A stretch of DNA of 64,000 nt from Balanoglossus misakiensis. Its lineage: Eukaryota; Hemichordata. The notes under the pieces were generated by a model, which worked only from the letters and a program-made list of their open reading frames with translations, made no database searches and had not been told where the DNA came from. The position numbers and the translations under genes were made by a program. Positions 48,801 to 60,600 of this stretch are shown piece by piece. Positions within the stretch are counted from its first letter, which is position 1, and each line of letters begins with the position of its first letter. The stretch lies in NCBI GenBank assembly GCA_040954595.2, contig CM082591.2, positions 4,774,001 through 4,838,000 on the forward strand, given 5' to 3'.

Positions 48801-49525
48801 ATGATGAGAGACGGCGGCGAACTGAACGTCAACGAAAAAGCAGAAATAAAAAGGCGAACAGCGTATCTTTTGTACTATCTGCTGAGATCGCCATTCTACG
48901 ACAGATATTCCAAGTAAGTGGCTCTGTTCTTGACGGAATTTTGGTGGAGAGACATTGGTGTTAACATGGTCTGCGTGGACGTATGTACCCCTGAATAAAG
49001 ATATCATCTGACAACCTTAATGATAGAGTGTCCAGCCATCATGTACTATTCTCATCTCTTTTTTTTTGCAGAGCAAAAATAATATTAGTACTATCAGCAA
49101 TGGCGAATAAAATCCCTGGTGCAGGCCTTGTTGTCAGTAAGTAAATTATCTGCAGTGTGCTGGACGTTTGTAGAGGGGGAAAAGTGAAAGGATTGTGGTC
49201 TTTACCCATCCTTGGGGGAACAGTGTATTAATTTAAGTCTGGACTTAAATACATTTATCAACAAAAACAATGATTGGTACACATACATATAGCATGTTGA
49301 CAAGCAGAACACTGAGCTTGTAGAGAGGGAAACGAGAAAATATATTTGATGTACAAAACAAAAACACTGAAAAATATCCACAAGTTACAGATAGTGGTCC
49401 TTTAATGATACTGATTTGCATTTGGCTGTTCTCTCATACTTTGTTTGTATTTTACTGTTTCAGGACCCCTCTTGGATTATTTACCCTATTGGCAGCAAGT
49501 TTACTTCTATAATTGGGGGTACTAG
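45851..49525 (+). CDS. PEX16: PEX16 peroxisomal membrane biogenesis factor (complete, 10 coding exons)
   Basis: PEX16 is a membrane peroxin that recruits PEX3 and early peroxisomal membrane proteins. Exons: 45851-46013, 46436-46471, 46648-46724, 47211-47347, 47500-47849, 48215-48364, 48531-48603, 48794-48913, 49072-49136, 49464-49525. They give 1233 nt, 410 residues and a TAG stop. Diagnostic blocks: [48 protein letters not shown], the IARPLAH exon end, [43 protein letters not shown], and the end [20 protein letters not shown]. The start lies in AAGATGGCGG, both a good start context and a YY1-like promoter motif. The protein is longer than human PEX16 (336 aa) because the exon at 47,500-47,849 encodes an enlarged acidic loop with a 7-residue repeat. 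The donor after 48,364 (T|GTATCC) is weak, but the joined frame matches the family. Confidence 0.95.
46254..46277 (+). repeat. (TTG)n trinucleotide microsatellite
   Basis: Eight consecutive TTG/TGT units in PEX16 intron 1. Confidence 0.95.
47600..47677 (+). repeat. PEX16: 21-bp coding repeat in PEX16
   Basis: Four units (the last partial) of a 21-bp repeat starting GATGATGTCACAGC. They encode residues 172-197 as [26 protein letters not shown]. The repeat lies in the loop between the membrane-proximal hydrophobic region (about 125-150) and the conserved [11 protein letters not shown] block. Confidence 0.9.
47874..47962. repeat. Short inverted-repeat element (AACCCTTTCACC family), PEX16 intron
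   Basis: Terminal inverted repeats ACCCTTTCACC and GGTGAAAGGGT, 89 bp in total. It lies 24 nt downstream of the donor of the exon 47,500-47,849. This is the best-preserved member of the family in the window. Confidence 0.85.
49231..49250. repeat. 20-bp near-palindrome, second copy
   Basis: ATTTAAGTCTGGACTTAAAT, one mismatch from the perfect palindrome at 1,167-1,186. It lies in the last PEX16 intron. Confidence 0.7.
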
Positions 49526-49972
49526 AAACAGTCCAAGGACCACAGCGAATACTGCCATTACGCACCTACGTATACAACAAATATATCAAGGCACAACAGG
49601 ATATATTGATGATTAAAAACTATGTATAATTTGGGTTTTTAAATTCATAGCTTCTGTATATAATTATCTGTTGTCATTTAGCAAAATCAGGAATTTTGAG
49701 TTTTGAAAAATTTACCAATGTTGACTCAACGTAGTGCATTTAGTTTTATACCTTTCCTCCTATTCTTAGGACATATTTTCTACTGTTGAATGCTGTTAAC
49801 ATGTGTTTATTTGCAGAGAGTTTCTATAGTTTATCATTTTTTGTGTATTTTTTTGGGGGGGGAGGGGGAGATAGGTCGATGAGACTTAAGAGTTCCTGGA
49901 CTAACTTTCATGAAACTTATCAGACAAATTGTTTTCTCATGTAATAGACTGTATTAAAAACTGCTTCTGACC

Positions 49973-49978
49973 AATAAA
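49973..49978 (+). terminator. PEX16: PEX16 polyadenylation signal (AATAAA)
   Basis: AATAAA about 450 nt after the PEX16 stop, on the sense strand, followed by AT-rich sequence. It is a plausible end for the 3' UTR (49,526 to about 50,000). Other sites are possible. Confidence 0.5.
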
Positions 49979-50059
49979 CTGCAAACTTGCATATTTTATA
50001 ACTGTTCTACTTAGTCATTTAGTTCTGAAATTACTGCACTTGATGTGCAGGTATTGATA

Positions 50060-50230
50060 CGAGAGAAATCTTACCAGGTTATGTCGATTCCAGACGTCAT
50101 CACTGCCAGTCAAAAGTGCGCCTCGGGCGGTAGGATATGAGCAACGCGTGATCTTATGCTGGCTTCGCCCCTCGCCTGGTCATACCGCCAGTGGTGGCGC
50201 ACTAGCGAAGTGACGAGATCTGGTAACACA
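50060..50230. repeat. Imperfect foldback sequence
   Basis: AGTGCGCCTCGGGCGGTA at 50,115-50,132 is the near reverse complement of 50,183-50,203. Weaker complementarity extends outward (ACCAGGTTATG against GATCTGGT). Probably a degraded inverted-repeat element. Confidence 0.4.
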
Positions 50231-51410
50231 AAATAAGTGTACGTCATTAAAGTCTGTCAACACACACGTCCCGGGACTTTGTTTTGGCTTACATCATAAA
50301 AATTTCTCCAAAATCCCTAAATCGAAAAAAATAATGTAACATGACCCATACCTCCATGCATGACCAGAGACTAAAATGTCAGCACTTGGAAGAAAGCTGG
50401 CAAGTATGGAAGTCCGGTATAAATCTAATATCGACACAATACTCCATTGACAGCTACCACCCATACCATACATACATGCAGTGCGGGGCCGCCAGTCTAT
50501 TTTGTCCTTATTGTCTCGCTACATTATGCATGCAAACGCCTGCATTAAATCTTCTTCAATTAATTCACGTACTCTATGCTCAAATTAGTGTGATATATGC
50601 CTCTATCACGGTTCTATCGTGCGCACCCTGACAATACACTCGCTGGGTTGGATGAACTAGCACGTTGTCCACAGGTGGTACACGGTAAACGGAGATTCAC
50701 CATCTGAGGTAAGTCTACTGCGGGACCTATATATGCTTGTACATAATACTATTATAGTCGTTTCGGTTTACTTCCATCTCTACAAGCTAGCCTTCACCGC
50801 AGGTCATGCGAAACAAACCGTGGGATTAACGATATCTCACGGTAATAGTGCACACCGGTGTTTCGACCGCCCGGAATCGAATTGTCAAATCCCCCCCCCC
50901 CCTGAGGAAATTCGTTGGCAGAGAGTTTCTATGATTCAGAAATAAGGTATTCACTATCTGTCGTGACTACAGAATCTACAGAGGATCTCGCGATCGCGTC
51001 TTGCGGCAAATTTCGTTTGAAACATACTTAGTAATTGCCATCTATTGTCTATATGCAACATTTAGCGTCTGCTGTAAGCGATCTGTTCGCCAACTTATAT
51101 TAGCATTACTTAATAATGTGTACAGTGTAGAAAGTGTATATGATTTCTTCATCCTAATCATAACCCCAATTCAAATTCCAAGAAGATAACGCTGCTGTAA
51201 ATTATTTTGTAACTCAGTGCGCAGTGGACATAAAATTTTCATTTCCCTGTCAAATTTTCATTTCCATATTCACTGAGTGACTGAAACATCAGTGACTTCA
51301 CAATTGTTGCTGTCGACAGCAGCAGGCCCTTGGTTAAATTGATCATTACTCCCCAACAATAAATACGCCTAACCATGGACCTCTAGAGTCTCGTCGAGGT
51401 CCCCAAACAA

Positions 51411-51667
51411 TACACGTCCATATTAAATTTGGAGCGAAAAATACAGAATAATCATCATCATTCCTCCCTTGAAGGCGATAAGTGATAGCTAATCATCTTC
51501 AATAACAAAAAGTTCAACATCGCTGTTATATTTTCAATCCCAGCGGGGATTTTAATATCAGTCCATTGGTTTCGAGCCGTTTCGAACAAGAAAGGCTATC
51601 ACCTATCGCTTTCAAGGGAGGAATGTTGATGATTAGAACGTTTCGCTCTAAATGTCATGGACGTGTA
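51411..51667. repeat. Foldback element with about 80-bp inverted arms
   Basis: The left arm (TACACGTCCAT ... CATTCCTCCCTTGAAGGCGA ... TGATAGCT, ending about 51,491) and right arm (GGCTATCACCTATCGC ... GGGAGGAATGTTGATGAT ... ATGGACGTGTA) are inverted copies with about 15% mismatch. They are separated by about 100 bp. No coding capacity. Confidence 0.8.
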
Positions 51668-53546
51668 GTGTCCGGCAAACAACCTTGATTTATTTTCAGG
51701 GCCATCTAAGGAGTCCCGTGGGAAATAACGACATTGCAGTAATAAAATGATATTAGGGGTAGCTTGTCTAGGTTTTCAGCGTTTTTTTATCGAATGCAAT
51801 ATTTGTTCTACCCCAAACAGCGCGCTAATAGGCCCAGTGCGTGGACACCACTTGTCCGCGTTACGACTATTGTTATTGGTGACAATTGAATTCTAGTCCG
51901 GACTGGCACCCGCTTGTCAACATGGCTGACCCAACGACATTTAGTCACCCACCCATCCCTTCCCTCCAATGGACCTCACTGCCTGACAAACACGTCACCT
52001 TTGTATTAGTTTCTTCTAACAATAGAGTCCCAGAATAAGTGACCTTCACTGTACACTAACTGAATATCAAATGATGATTGAAACAGCTAGATAGGTTGAA
52101 AGTGTCCATGTACATGTATAGCGAGAATGAGATATGATAGCAACGTCCAGCGCGTTAACACACAGCTTCTTTTTAAATGAAAGACGAAGTGTTAACATAA
52201 TCAAGCCACGGGGTAACACGCTCTTCTTTTTAATAGTACATCATAAAACCTAATCTATCTAGAAATGTTTTAATTTTTGCCTTGGGGCAACATCATTAGC
52301 TCAAGCATGCGTACCTTGACTATTCATTTCAGTGCCTTTCTCCCTGGAAATTTGTGCGGGTTGATTTGACCTTGCTTTGGTACATTTTACAGGGGGTGCC
52401 ACGACTTCATTGATTGTCCTTTCCAATTTTGTGGGTCATAAATTATAACGTTTGTCTAACATTTTTTTTATCCACGGGAGCCAACTTGCAGAAAAATAAA
52501 ACACCTTGGATAACTATCACCCATTCATTTTCACGGCAACAGCGCACTGCTTGGACGTTCACCCAAATCACAGTGTCCAAATCATTAACACATCCTTAAT
52601 GAAACATTTACGTAATAAAGGGACAAGTAATTACTGGGAGGGATAATTAATTGTGTTTATGCTAATCGTCAACTTTAATTTATGCAGCGCGTTGAAATGA
52701 TACATTACTTGTATTTGTTTTGTCATGACAATGGCTATTTTGCGCAAGTGATCGCACACGTTGTCTGTCATTACACCTGCGTTTCTTGATACTAGTATAC
52801 ACGTGGTTACCGGATGTTGCAACTTGTAGAATAGCTTTTATTTGGGGATTTAAAGGTGAGTTCTGTCATGATTGCATTTTGCATACATGTAGGCCTACTA
52901 CTAAGTTTATTCACGGCCACTCCACATTGTAGAGGGACCGTGGTTTATTTAACAGACGTTCACGGACAAATTCAGTACTCCAAATGTTCTATCGTTTGTT
53001 GTAAGCGAGCACAAGTTTCATGTCAAGGTTACCCTCAAATTTCCGAAACAGACATGTCCTTGTTACAGCAACAGATGAAGGGGAAAAAAACTGTGGTCAT
53101 TTGGGTTTTGCATATGTATGGTTTCAAATAGCTTTGATGCTACTGTTGCACGCTTTGTCATAGTACCTCATAAATTTTGATGAAGAGAAGAGTGTACATG
53201 TATTGTGTAATTTGAACGTGTACACATAATATATTGATGTTACAGCAATATAATGACTAAAACCCATTTTTTTCTTGTGTTTCTATTCTGAATATTACAT
53301 GTTAGTGTCTGATAATAAAACTGCAAAGTTACCAGCGCAAGAATAAACATTAATAATTGACCATGTTAATTAATTATAGTTCGAACCCAGCGTTGTCGCC
53401 AGCTAAGGTATTATTTGGTTAATTAAAACAGATTAATAGCGCATTTCATAACCTTCACAGCTTTTAATGTCATACTGAATGGTCGAACGCAGTATTCGAC
53501 AAACTGAATAATGGTAAAATGATGACGGATTTGCGAACGGTCAGGA

Positions 53547-53553
53547 TATAAAG
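53547..53553 (+). promoter_or_regulatory. Candidate TATA box of the mosaic gene
   Basis: TATAAAG within GGATATAAAGGGAG, about 1 kb before the first coding exon. An acceptor-like GTTCAG at about 54,526 just before the start codon would allow a spliced 5' leader from here. This is inferred only. Confidence 0.3.
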
Positions 53554-53676
53554 GGAGAGGTCGTCAGAACTGCACACGCGCGACTTTTCTGTTTACAGAC
53601 ACACCATCAGTATTTTTCCCACTGTTCAGGGAGACCCTGCCAACCAGTATCAAAGGAAATTAAAAATGTGATAAAA

Positions 53677-53822
53677 TGTAACAACTCATTGTTTGCCATG
53701 ATGTACAGTGTATTACAAAGTAACAACCATATTGTTTGCAATGATTTATATTGTAGCAGTTACACTACAGTGTAATACAAAGTAACAACTTTGCAATGAT
53801 GTACAGTGTAGCAGTTACACAT
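53677..53822. repeat. Diverged tandem repeat
   Basis: About three imperfect copies built on GTAACAAC ... TTTGC(A/C)ATGATGTACAGTGTA, with unit length about 55-75 bp. Confidence 0.6.
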
Positions 53823-54547
53823 TGCGCCTACTTTGGCACGCTAGCAACTGTGTCGTATCGGACCCATACCCGAAGCCGCAGACGGGAGACACCCACCATT
53901 TAAAACTTACAAATTGATAGATATGGACAAGAAGATGTCTTTTTTGATGGAATTTAATGAGTCTTGAAAAATGAAACGTACGCGTTCAATTCAGAACACA
54001 CAAACAACATCAACCACGTCAGTACATCAATATACCCCAATCCAAACCAAAATAAATTGCATTACGTTGCACTCAACCAAATTTCTGGACTGTACTGCAC
54101 TGCACATCACCACACAGTGAGCAATACAATTCTATACTGTTCTCTGACAAATTCAACACAATTTGGAAATAGTGTCCCATCACCCACCCATCTATTGCCG
54201 TCACGCCCATAATTAATTAGCTGTAATGACACAGAGATACATGCAGGCAGTCGCAATTAGTCTTGACAATATAAAACACTAAATGCTATGACCAGGGCCA
54301 TTTTCGGTCACACACTAATGCACCTTCATAAGGCCCCGAGGGACTCTGTGTGATCGGTGCTAACAACAGCATCAGCCCCGTTCATAAATGTATGTATTCA
54401 TGTCACAACAATCTACGATAATATACACGTCGTGCAGTAGAGTGTCACGTGTAATAAAAGGCTATTAAATTGCCTTCATCCTAATTTGTTATTTATTAAA
54501 CGTTCATATTCTGTTTCGTCGTTCAGGACAGAGCAGATTAGTATACC

Positions 54548-54610
54548 ATGGATCAGCAGATAATATACATCTTGTGTTACATCGCATGGATATCGTCTCA
54601 CGCTTGCAAG
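54548..54610 (+). CDS. Mosaic gene exon 1: signal peptide
   Basis: 21 codons, [20 protein letters not shown] plus K. The hydrophobic core with small polar residues before the end suits a cleaved signal peptide. The start context ACCATGG is strong. The donor is AAG|GTAAAT in phase 0. Confidence 0.8.
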
Positions 54611-57600
54611 GTAAATGCTGTTTCAAAATTATTTCCATCGTCTTTCAATGTGGCAACAAAATGTGTTCGATACTATTTCACACGACGAAAATACTAAAAC
54701 AATGCCCAAAAGATACCGATAGTGGCCGTTTAATTAAAGAAATGTAGATTTTAGTGACACATTCTGTGCGCGTCTCTTACAGGGGCAGACTTGCGCGGAA
54801 CCAAATCCGTGCGAACAGTTGTGTCAGATCGGACAGGACGGAGAGAGTGAGTGCAGTTGTCTCCAAGGATATGCACTGACCGAGAACGGCACACATTGCC
54901 AAGGTAATTTGATGTTATCCCTTTTCCCCGTTCCCGATGGAGAGTTCTGTGGCAAATTGGGATTGATAGCGCCATATATTGGCCTTAGAATTGTCCACAT
55001 GAGATGTTGACAAATTCATCTTGGTAATGGCATATCTGTCACATTCAGCATTTACATGGCAACATGGGGCACAGCTTCGTTGGTAGCATTTAATTGATGT
55101 TTCGTTTTCTTGTTTCAACAACCAGATGTCGACGAATGTGACGCTTACAGCAACGACACGGCCTGTCATCAAATATGCCTCAACACCGTCGGCTCATACA
55201 GTTGTGACTGTTATGAGGGGTACAATTTACAGGCTGATGGTGAAACGTGCAGACCAGGTGTGTATTAAAAAGCTTCTATCAGTGACGGCCCTATATCTTC
55301 ATAATCGAACAGTCAATCATATTTTAACACAGTAGCATTGAAATATATACCCATTGTATTTTGTCGTTCTGTAGCCTGCGATCTTCGCGAGTATCCGTGT
55401 ACAGACGGGACGTGTATACCAAATACATGGGTGTGTGATTTTTGGCCCGACTGCGGGGACGACGAAGGAGAATCGGTATGCGGCGGTAAGTGTAAACACG
55501 GGCAAAGTCGTTCACGTATATGACACCGGGGAACAATATTATTTAAGGTGGAATAACATTTTTGCCTCATTACATTTTTGTAGTCGAGAGTGCAAAACGT
55601 GTAGTTTCTGAAGTTATATGTAACATACACTGAAATAGCTTGGTGTACTTGACCATTTAAATCTAATGGGTAGATTCTACGATTTATTCCACGGAACAGT
55701 GCAAAAAAAAATACAGAGGAATTTTTGTACAAATCTGTAAGTTAAGGAGGCTACCCTTTTGGTAACCTTTGGTATGCCATTGCAATGACAAACTGAGTTT
55801 ACTAAATGACTGTGTTTTTATTCACTCATATGTGCACTGTTACATTCTTTGTAGCTTGTGGGAAGGGGGCGTTTTCATGTGAAGACGGACTCTGTATATC
55901 CCCTTATTGGGTGTGCGACGGCGAGGAAGATTGCGCCTTTGGCGAAGACGAGTCTTTTTGTCCAGGTACAATCCTTAAAGTACTGTGTATACCCACAGCT
56001 CTTGGGTAAAGTGCTTATTGATTATATGTGTTGGTCGATTTGTTCAGACGTTGTGGTATTCAACATCTTGATTCAAACGACAACTTATGTTTTGAGTGTC
56101 CATTGTTTGTTTACAGGACTCTGTGCACGGTATCAATGTAACGACGGCCAGTGCATTCCCGACAATTGGGAATGTGATGGTTTCCCTGATTGCTCAACGG
56201 GGGAAGATGAGGCTGGTTGTCAAGGTAACATAAGATTATCCTTCAAATACATGCATTTATTTACCTTACGATAATTTACCAGAGTTATCGGCTTGGTCGG
56301 AAGGGGGGGGGGTGTGCTATGTACAAATCAGATGGCGGATCTAACGAGAACAACCAATAGGCCAAATGGCACATGCGTGTCAAAGTCGCGCATTGTATTT
56401 ATGTGTGATTCTTTCCACAATTTTCGTACCAAGTAATTATATGGAAACGTCCTGGCAAGACAAACGTTCTAATTTCTTGTGTTTCAAACGACAACTTGGG
56501 TGTTGAGGGTTTTACATCATTTGTTTTCAGGAGGCTGTGCCGAGGGAGAGTATCAATGCAACGACGGGTTGTGCATTCCCGAATCTTGGATATGTGATGA
56601 TTTCGGGGATTGCTCAACGGGGGAAGATGAGGCTGGTTGTCACGGTAACAGCAGATTTCCCTTCAAATTAGTTCATTTATTTATCTAACTTGCCGTATGT
56701 TCCCATAGATATCGAAGGGGTGGGGGCTTCTTGTCCTGGAGAGAGTGTAAAATCTATCGCGAAATAGTCGTTTTAATTTCAGACTTCGCTTCCATACATT
56801 CTCTTTTCAGAAAACCACTTATGTGGAGACGACCAGTATAAATGTATCTCTGGCGAATGCATACCAAGGGATCTACTCTGTGACGTCAACCACGACTGTC
56901 TTGGCGGCGAAGATGAACTTGACTGCTCAGGTACTGATCAATTTGTGTTTCATTTCAATGCAATGCTGTTGTAAGATGAGCGGATTGTGAACTCAATAGA
57001 ACTTTCTTACTATTATTTTGTTGTTTTACTCTCTTAAAGACCAACGATCGTCTTTTGCGCATGCGCGTAATTTCGTGTGTACAAATATAACGTCCGATCC
57101 AAATGTTCGGCAAATTTTGCGTTCGACGCATTCAGACAGTGGGCTGCCTTCGCTTCGCATCCTTTAGGCTTTATTTTTGTCCCTTCTTTTCACCCAATTT
57201 GATGTCTCAGTTTTCCTGATCTCTGACACAGACTATGGCCACCGCCTCGTGTCTGTTGTTAACACAGCGCACTGTCTAATGGCCCAGTATACAATTTTTG
57301 TTACCGGGGTCTGTGGTTTGGCACATGCGCATAAGACGATCGTCGCCCATTAAACCAACCCGAAGGAGATACATATTACTGCTGACTCGAGCAACGAGAT
57401 TGTTTTCCACGTCATTGGGTGAAATGCGACACTGATCTGAGTTTCGAATAATTTATTTCTCAAATAAATTTGACCATGCAGGCGAAAGCGAAAACTTGGC
57501 GTACGGAAAGTCAGCCTCTCAAAGCAGTGACCTTCACGCGGGCGTGGCATCCCGCGCCATTGATGGCGACAAAAGTTCGTATTGGGAAGCAGGAAGCTGT

Positions 57601-60600
57601 ACGCACACACAGCATGTGTTTACCGCCTGGTGGAAGGTCGACCTCCTGAAGTCGTATCGCATCATCAGAATTCACTTAAGAAACATGGACGATGTTTGCT
57701 GTCGTGAGTACATTTTTTTACCCATCTTATATCGTTAAAGGGACAAAGTCTCTCTCATGCTGCCCTTTTCCAATTAATTATGTTTGATACAAGAACCCGT
57801 TTATGTTATTCTACATGTGGATATATAGTGAATCAACGTTCGACTACACACAACTTCCATCCTGTTTGTAGGGTATGAGAGTGAAAATCTCGCCAAAATG
57901 AATAAATGGTAAACACTGATTATTCATTTTGGCGAGTTTTTTCACTCTCGTGTCTGCAAGTGGGATGTAAGTTGTGTGGTTGACCGTTGATTCACTATAT
58001 ATCCACATGTAGAATAACATAAGTGGTGTCTTGTATCAAACATAATTAATTTAAAACGGGTAGTGAGAGAGAGACTTTGTCCCTTTAATTTTGAGATCTG
58101 GCTTGCAATGATTAGTATACCACATGTTGGGGCCAGATTTGTTAGTAGGTAGTGTCCATAGCACTGGTTCAAGCTGTTCACATGATTTCTACCCCCTGCT
58201 ACACATTTCAGGCGATCGTTTAATTGGCGCCGTCGTCCGCGTCGGAAACGACGAAGACCATCTGAAAAATTCGGTCTGTGGGGAGCCCGTCGGTTTCCAC
58301 TGTGATGGCGAGGTCGTTATCAACTGTGAAGGTCGACGTCTAGGGAAATATGTCAGCGTGGAGTTACCACTCGACCGTCAAGACCCGGTACCGCTTAATC
58401 TCTGCGAGGTTGAAGTTTACGGACAGGGTAAGGACAATTTTGCTTGGCTTGAAGGATGGCGCCAATTTCTGGTCCTAGTGAATTCTGCATATTTGGCAGA
58501 ATACTTAACTTGCTTTGTCAGGCACCGATGCAATGACCACAGTCAAACCTGTGTTAGTGGCCACCTCTACATAGTGGCCACTTTGTTACAGTCCCTGTGC
58601 AAACTACACGTGCTTTAATTGACCTGTATATAAAGGACACCTCCACTCCGACATTCGAAATTTCATTTTTGAACACCCTTCTGAAATGTGAAGTTGATTT
58701 TTTATAACAATTCGACACAAATTATGGTGTCGAAGACTTGCACATTGTCGTAATTCTAGGTACCTAAACCCTCATTTACCGTCTCTTCTTTTCTTAGATC
58801 TTGACGGCTGTTCAGACAATACAATTGGTGACAGTGAACAGCGATGCTGTCCAGGGTACGAGATGAAGGATGGTCAGTGTTCGGGTATGTTTGTACACAC
58901 ACAGTCTTTATTTTTATCTCTGAATGGAATATTTAAGGATGAAACCTTTGTGCTCTCTTATGCTCTCCACATAAATGCGGGTATGTTGGGCCTTACTGAA
59001 TATGTATATCTGTCTACCACTTTATATATATATCACTACAGCTACGATACGTACAGGTTTAAAATGGACACAAGGAGGCCGCCATTTTGATTACATTATC
59101 GTTGATTACGAGAAACCATGGTTGTTATGCATCACAGATCCTACTCGAAAATAGGTTTCCATGAAGAGGGAATCTTCTTCTGACAAATAAAGTTGAAATT
59201 TAAGTTCCAAGTGATTATTTCAGATCACTTCAAACACCCGAATTCGACCAAACACGCTAAATCGCGCGAGAACTTACGAGATTTTGTAAATCAAACTGGG
59301 GATGTCGACATTTTTCTGTTTCTACTCCGTCAGAATCATGATAACATTAAAGCATCAGAAAAATTGGCCAAGTATTTTAGTTGGTTATTTATCTTGTATA
59401 TGAGCACTTATTTTTTTTTCTTTCAGATATTGACGAATGCCTGGTCTTCAACAACTTCTGTGAACATACATGCGTAAACACCCCTGGATCATTCTACTGC
59501 GACTGTCACGTGGGATACAGGTTACTTCCGGATAGACGACAGTGCCTACGTAAGCAATACAGGGGACCAGTGTGCATGTGTGCGTGCGTGCGTGTGTCCG
59601 AACTTTTAATGCCTTTAACGTCTTGCCACTTTATTTTTTTCCTGAATTTTCACGCACGTCTAAATCACTTGAATGAAAATCGATTCAGTTAGAATTGGCG
59701 AAACGTTGCCTTGGCCTGTAGATTGCATGTTGCAAGTTAACAAATGCCATATTTTTTTTAAATGCATATCGATAATTTACTAACGTGATACAAGAACAAT
59801 ACTGCGGTTTTCATGTTATATTTTGTATTGTATTATTAGCATTTTTATTCGCGTTTTAGGCACTCCCAATTTTAAAGCATTTATGCTAACTATGAAGACC
59901 CATTTAGAGGCGGCGCTGTTTTGTGAACAACACAACATGGTTCTGATGAAGGATGATAGCGAAGAGAAACACGAAGAGTTGGAGGCCTATATTTCCGAAA
60001 AGGAGACGGGAGGGCCTCCCTACTGGTTCGACGCAAGAGCTTACACCAGCGACTATGTGGAAACAAGCGACGGTACCTCTGTCAGGCCGTTTTTGTTCGC
60101 TCCGGGCGAGCCTAATGGAAATGGTCCATGTCTGATGCAACAATGGTGAGCGATCGCATTTATGCTTGCACTAAATTGTACAAACAGAAACACTCAACTC
60201 CATGCTTTGAATGAGAGAAAATTCCTCCTTTTAACGTAAGGTTCTGCTTTAAAAGCAGTGCAGTGTTGTTATTTTCCGTACCTGATGGAAAGGCAATGGC
60301 AACGGTAAAAAAACCCAGCAAAATATGATTATTATCGGTACTTTCCGAATGATATCAATAGCGGCAACTTGTGTAAATAAAAACGAAATTAATATGGCGA
60401 TTGTAATTCTTGCCACCAACCGGTTCATTTGTAAAATCCACATTCAAGAAGGACTAAAATCAATGGCAGATGTGAATCCTGAAGCAATTAGTGTAGTCGC
60501 TCAATCAATACATGCTCGTTTTTCAATGCCTTTACTGTTTAACTTTGCTGGGGGAAGGATTTGAATTTTCAAGCGGCAGAATCTTATCAATATCAGTTAT

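Larger units (their letters stand above)
50000..54520. other. Intergenic region between PEX16 and the mosaic gene
   Basis: No coding exon was recognised. It contains foldback elements (50,060-50,230 and 51,411-51,667), a diverged tandem repeat (53,677-53,822), a half-copy of the TCCGGA palindrome near 51,895, and a TATA-like motif at 53,547. Confidence 0.5.

Noticed and set aside
53370-53400. tRNA B-box-like GTTCGAACCC
   Set aside because: No A box at the right distance and no acceptor stem can be drawn.
58124-58618. 164-codon plus-strand frame read as a separate gene
   Set aside because: It is the second FTP exon of the mosaic gene (58,212-58,427) extended into introns on both sides.
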